Shown: positions 61,671 through 64,000 of the stretch, piece after piece
Layout: every line of letters starts with the position of its first letter
How positions within the stretch are numbered: the first letter of the stretch is position 1
DNA from: F0422 sp003992255
GTDB taxonomy: Bacteria > Bacillota > Negativicutes > Veillonellales > Veillonellaceae
NCBI RefSeq assembly: GCF_003992255.1
Contig: NZ_RQVA01000006.1
Span: 1-64,000 of the forward strand
Direction: 5' to 3'
Length of the DNA stretch: 64,000 nucleotides
Position numbers and translations under genes: made by a program
Notes under the pieces: generated by a model
What the model was told of the DNA's origin: nothing
Seen by the model: only the letters and a program-made list of their open reading frames with translations
Databases searched by the model: none

Positions 61671-64000
61671 TATGATTCCCCTAAAATTCCTTTAAAAAAG
61701 TGTCCTCGTGTGATATGAGTAGCTCCTTCTTTACTCGGTGCTTTCAAAGTCCCCTCTAGTAATTGATGATACATACTCACCTCTTTAGCAATCCATTTAG
61801 GACCTCGTTGTCTTCCATCAATGACCAACCGCTGTAACCCAGAACGGCGTAAGTCGTCGATATAGCTTTTCATATCTAGCTCTCGACTATTCATAATATG
61901 AGTGCGACAGAATGGATCTGTATAGATAGGGAATAACTCACCTTTTCTATCTTGTAAGGAATACTCTTTTTTCGTGCATACTAAAGGGCATCCCCGTTTA
62001 TAGCCTGTACCTGCAAAACTGCTGATAGGACAATATTCAGAAATCATCAATTCTACACGGCCTTGCACAATAGCACCAATAGGCATAATGTCTTTACTAG
62101 CCATCATATTCATTTGATGTAAGGTAGCTTCTAAGGACACATTAGTAGTACTAAATCCTAAGTCATTCAATATAGCAAGAGAGTGTGAATTGAAAGTTTG
62201 CAGACCTGTATCACCTTCCACCACACCGGTATATCCCAGTTGATGTAATACTTCCAAAGCCCCCAAGAAATGCACTCGAATCCCATCTGGATTGGCTTGT
62301 ACCATATGAGTTACCATATCCCTAAAGGCTGTACTTTCATTATCCTTAATCACCCTTGGGGTACTAAATAAAATTTCCTTGTTAGCCTCACGGCACATTT
62401 GTACAGCTTCTTGATATACGGAATATGCCACTGGGATTCTGTGTAATGGATCGCCAAACACAATACGGTCTACTGGCGTCATAACTGCCTGCTGCAGTCC
62501 TTCTAAGGAATCCACCAAGATTTCTAATTGTTTTGTACTAGATTCTAGGATATCCACCTGTGTAAATCCTAACACCTGTCCTACAGTTTTTGTCATATCA
62601 CCCAATAGTTCCATCCCATTTGGCAAATTCTCTTTACGAGCTTCCCAGGACTCGACGTATTGACCGATAAGTAATTCCTCCATAGCATCTACGGCACTTC
62701 TGCGAAGGCTATTTAATACACTACTAGGCCACATATAAGGTCCTTCTGGAACTGTTACATGATCTAAATCAAACAGCGTATTTCCTAAACGACCTAATTG
62801 TTCCGTAATTTTCTCCACAGAGGTAGGTTTGTTAGTAGCGATTTGCAATACATATTCATCAGTGACGGTTATGGTTTGACCAGACTCTAACATCATCGTC
62901 AATGACACAGTGCTACCTTCTTCGCCATGCAAGAACATATAGGACTTGTATTTACGAGTAAAATCTTTTAACCCCCGTTGTTTGGTGTATCCACCTTGGC
63001 TGGCACGATAGACCTTGCCTGCACTAATAGTTTCCGTGAGTGAAATGTGATATATATTACGATCAAAAGTCATATCCGCCGTCACTGTAATATAGTGTAC
63101 ATCTCCCGTATGGGCGATGACTTTCAGCAAGTCGCCTTCTGCTACAGCCTCCTTAGTGCGCAAGACCAGCATACGTCCTTTAACCTGTCCTTCCCCAAGG
63201 TATTTTCCTAAATGGTTAGGCGCACTGATGGTCATCATCGACTTAGAGCCATTATTTTCTAAGTAGGCTGTAGAGAAACCACGATTAAACCCCTCTTCTA
63301 AACGAGCAAAATCTTCCTTAGTCGCCTGCCCCGCACGATTAATGATAGTCCGATACGTGCCGATTACTTCATGCACATAGCTTACCTTTTTCATGCGACC
63401 CTCTACTTTGAAGGATGCTACACCAGCTTCGATAAGCTCTTTCATATAGGCACTATAGTTCAAATCCTTAGGGCTCATGATATAGGTTTCTTTGTCGTGT
63501 GTAATTTGCTCACCATCTAAAGTAACCAATTGATATGGCAAGCGACATGGTTGGGCACAAGACCCACGGTTCCCACTACGACCACCGATAAAACTACTCA
63601 TCAAACATTGTCCAGAATAAGAAATACAAAGAGCTCCATGAATAAAGACTTCTATTTCAGCCTTTGCATGTTTACAGATATGACGGATTTCATCTAAGCT
63701 CAATTCTCTAGATAAAACCACTCGTGTAAAACCCAATCGTTCTAAAAATTGTACAGTCTCTAAATTGGTAGCTGTCATTTGGGTACTTCCGTGAAGTTCT
63801 AGAGAAGGTGCTACTTGACGAGCAATTCTTGCCACGCCCAAATCTTGTACAATAATGCCGTCTACACCAATGCGTTCTAACTCACGCAAATGATCTGCTA
63901 AGGCTTTGCTTTCACGATCACCTACTAGAATATTCACGGTTACGTAAATACCCACTTGTAATATATGAGCTAGGCGCAGAGCTTCTCGTAACTCATCATA
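61670..64000 (-). CDS. U32 family peptidase (RlhA/collagenase-like), 5' end outside the window
   Basis: 776 visible residues; the frame stays open to the window edge (YDELREALRLAH just inside), so the N-terminus is missing. U32 signature: EVFIHGALCISYSGQCLMSS, with GNRGSCAQPCRLPY after it, then a long C-terminal part with a Cys-containing segment (GYKRGCPLVCTKKEYS). U32 proteins include tRNA/rRNA hydroxylases such as RlhA and TrhP, and secreted collagenases; the Cys pattern suits an iron-sulfur hydroxylation enzyme, which is inference. Translationally coupled to mutS2. Confidence 0.88.
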   Translation of the reverse strand, partial: YDELREALRLAHILQVGIYVTVNILVGDRESKALADHLRELERIGVDGIIVQDLGVARIARQVAPSLELHGSTQMTATNLETVQFLERLGFTRVVLSRELSLDEIRHICKHAKAEIEVFIHGALCISYSGQCLMSSFIGGRSGNRGSCAQPCRLPYQLVTLDGEQITHDKETYIMSPKDLNYSAYMKELIEAGVASFKVEGRMKKVSYVHEVIGTYRTIINRAGQATKEDFARLEEGFNRGFSTAYLENNGSKSMMTISAPNHLGKYLGEGQVKGRMLVLRTKEAVAEGDLLKVIAHTGDVHYITVTADMTFDRNIYHISLTETISAGKVYRASQGGYTKQRGLKDFTRKYKSYMFLHGEEGSTVSLTMMLESGQTITVTDEYVLQIATNKPTSVEKITEQLGRLGNTLFDLDHVTVPEGPYMWPSSVLNSLRRSAVDAMEELLIGQYVESWEARKENLPNGMELLGDMTKTVGQVLGFTQVDILESSTKQLEILVDSLEGLQQAVMTPVDRIVFGDPLHRIPVAYSVYQEAVQMCREANKEILFSTPRVIKDNESTAFRDMVTHMVQANPDGIRVHFLGALEVLHQLGYTGVVEGDTGLQTFNSHSLAILNDLGFSTTNVSLEATLHQMNMMASKDIMPIGAIVQGRVELMISEYCPISSFAGTGYKRGCPLVCTKKEYSLQDRKGELFPIYTDPFCRTHIMNSRELDMKSYIDDLRRSGLQRLVIDGRQRGPKWIAKEVSMYHQLLEGTLKAPSKEGATHITRGHFFKGILGES

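Overview
The window looks like the chromosome of a diderm Firmicute, most likely a Veillonella or close relative (Negativicutes). The gene set and control elements are Firmicutes-like: ylqF/rbgA, mutS2, recO, ccpN-type regulator, glyQS T-box, TPP riboswitches, strong GGAGG ribosome binding sites and A+T-rich spacers. Yet there is also an RND efflux pump with a lipoprotein adaptor, which implies an outer membrane. A large FAD/Fe-S D-2-hydroxyacid (probably D-lactate) dehydrogenase fits a lactate user. No rRNA, conventional tRNA, prophage, insertion sequence or CRISPR array was seen. Nearly all genes are on the minus strand; only speD-like, lgt and cytX are on the plus strand.

Layout. 0.1-9.4 kb: a secreted SUFU-domain protein, the D-hydroxyacid dehydrogenase, a SpeD-like protein without catalytic residues, dCMP deaminase, leuS and a GH18 glycosidase. 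9.4-9.7 kb: remnant of queE. 9.9-20 kb: lgt, then a core block transcribed ylqF-rnhB, yraN-comM-dprA-topA-trmFO, and rplS. 20-27.6 kb: an accessory island of about eleven minus-strand genes and gene fragments. Many belong to families known as immunity proteins of polymorphic toxins (SMI1/KNR4, DUF1877, DUF6882, Imm17, SUFU, DUF4261), but there is no toxin gene. 27.8-43 kb: M48 protease, glyQS under a T-box, thiD-thiE and cytX on back-to-back promoters that each feed a TPP riboswitch, recO, a CNNM/CorC protein, era-ybeY-phoH and two radical SAM genes. 43-48.7 kb: RND pump genes behind a frameshifted TetR gene, with structured repeats in the 3' region. 48.7-52.7 kb: an AAA_14/DUF4143 ATPase with operator-like repeats, then dgt, ppsR and ccpN. 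52.7-64 kb: ppsA, a stand-alone structured RNA gene, tyrS, a class A penicillin-binding protein, mutS2 and a U32 peptidase cut by the window edge.

Functional themes: ppsA with its predicted bifunctional kinase/phosphotransferase (ppsR) and CcpN-like regulator form a gluconeogenic control unit, reasonable for an organism growing on lactate. Thiamine synthesis and precursor uptake are co-regulated by TPP. The most interesting objects are a roughly 190-nt RNA (55342-55531, minus) with a tRNA-like closing stem and T-arm, its own promoter and its own terminator; a four-copy 3'-UTR repeat whose long hairpin shows a compensatory base-pair change; the toxin-less immunity island; the pseudoenzyme-like SpeD; and two recent or ongoing gene decays (queE, tetR).
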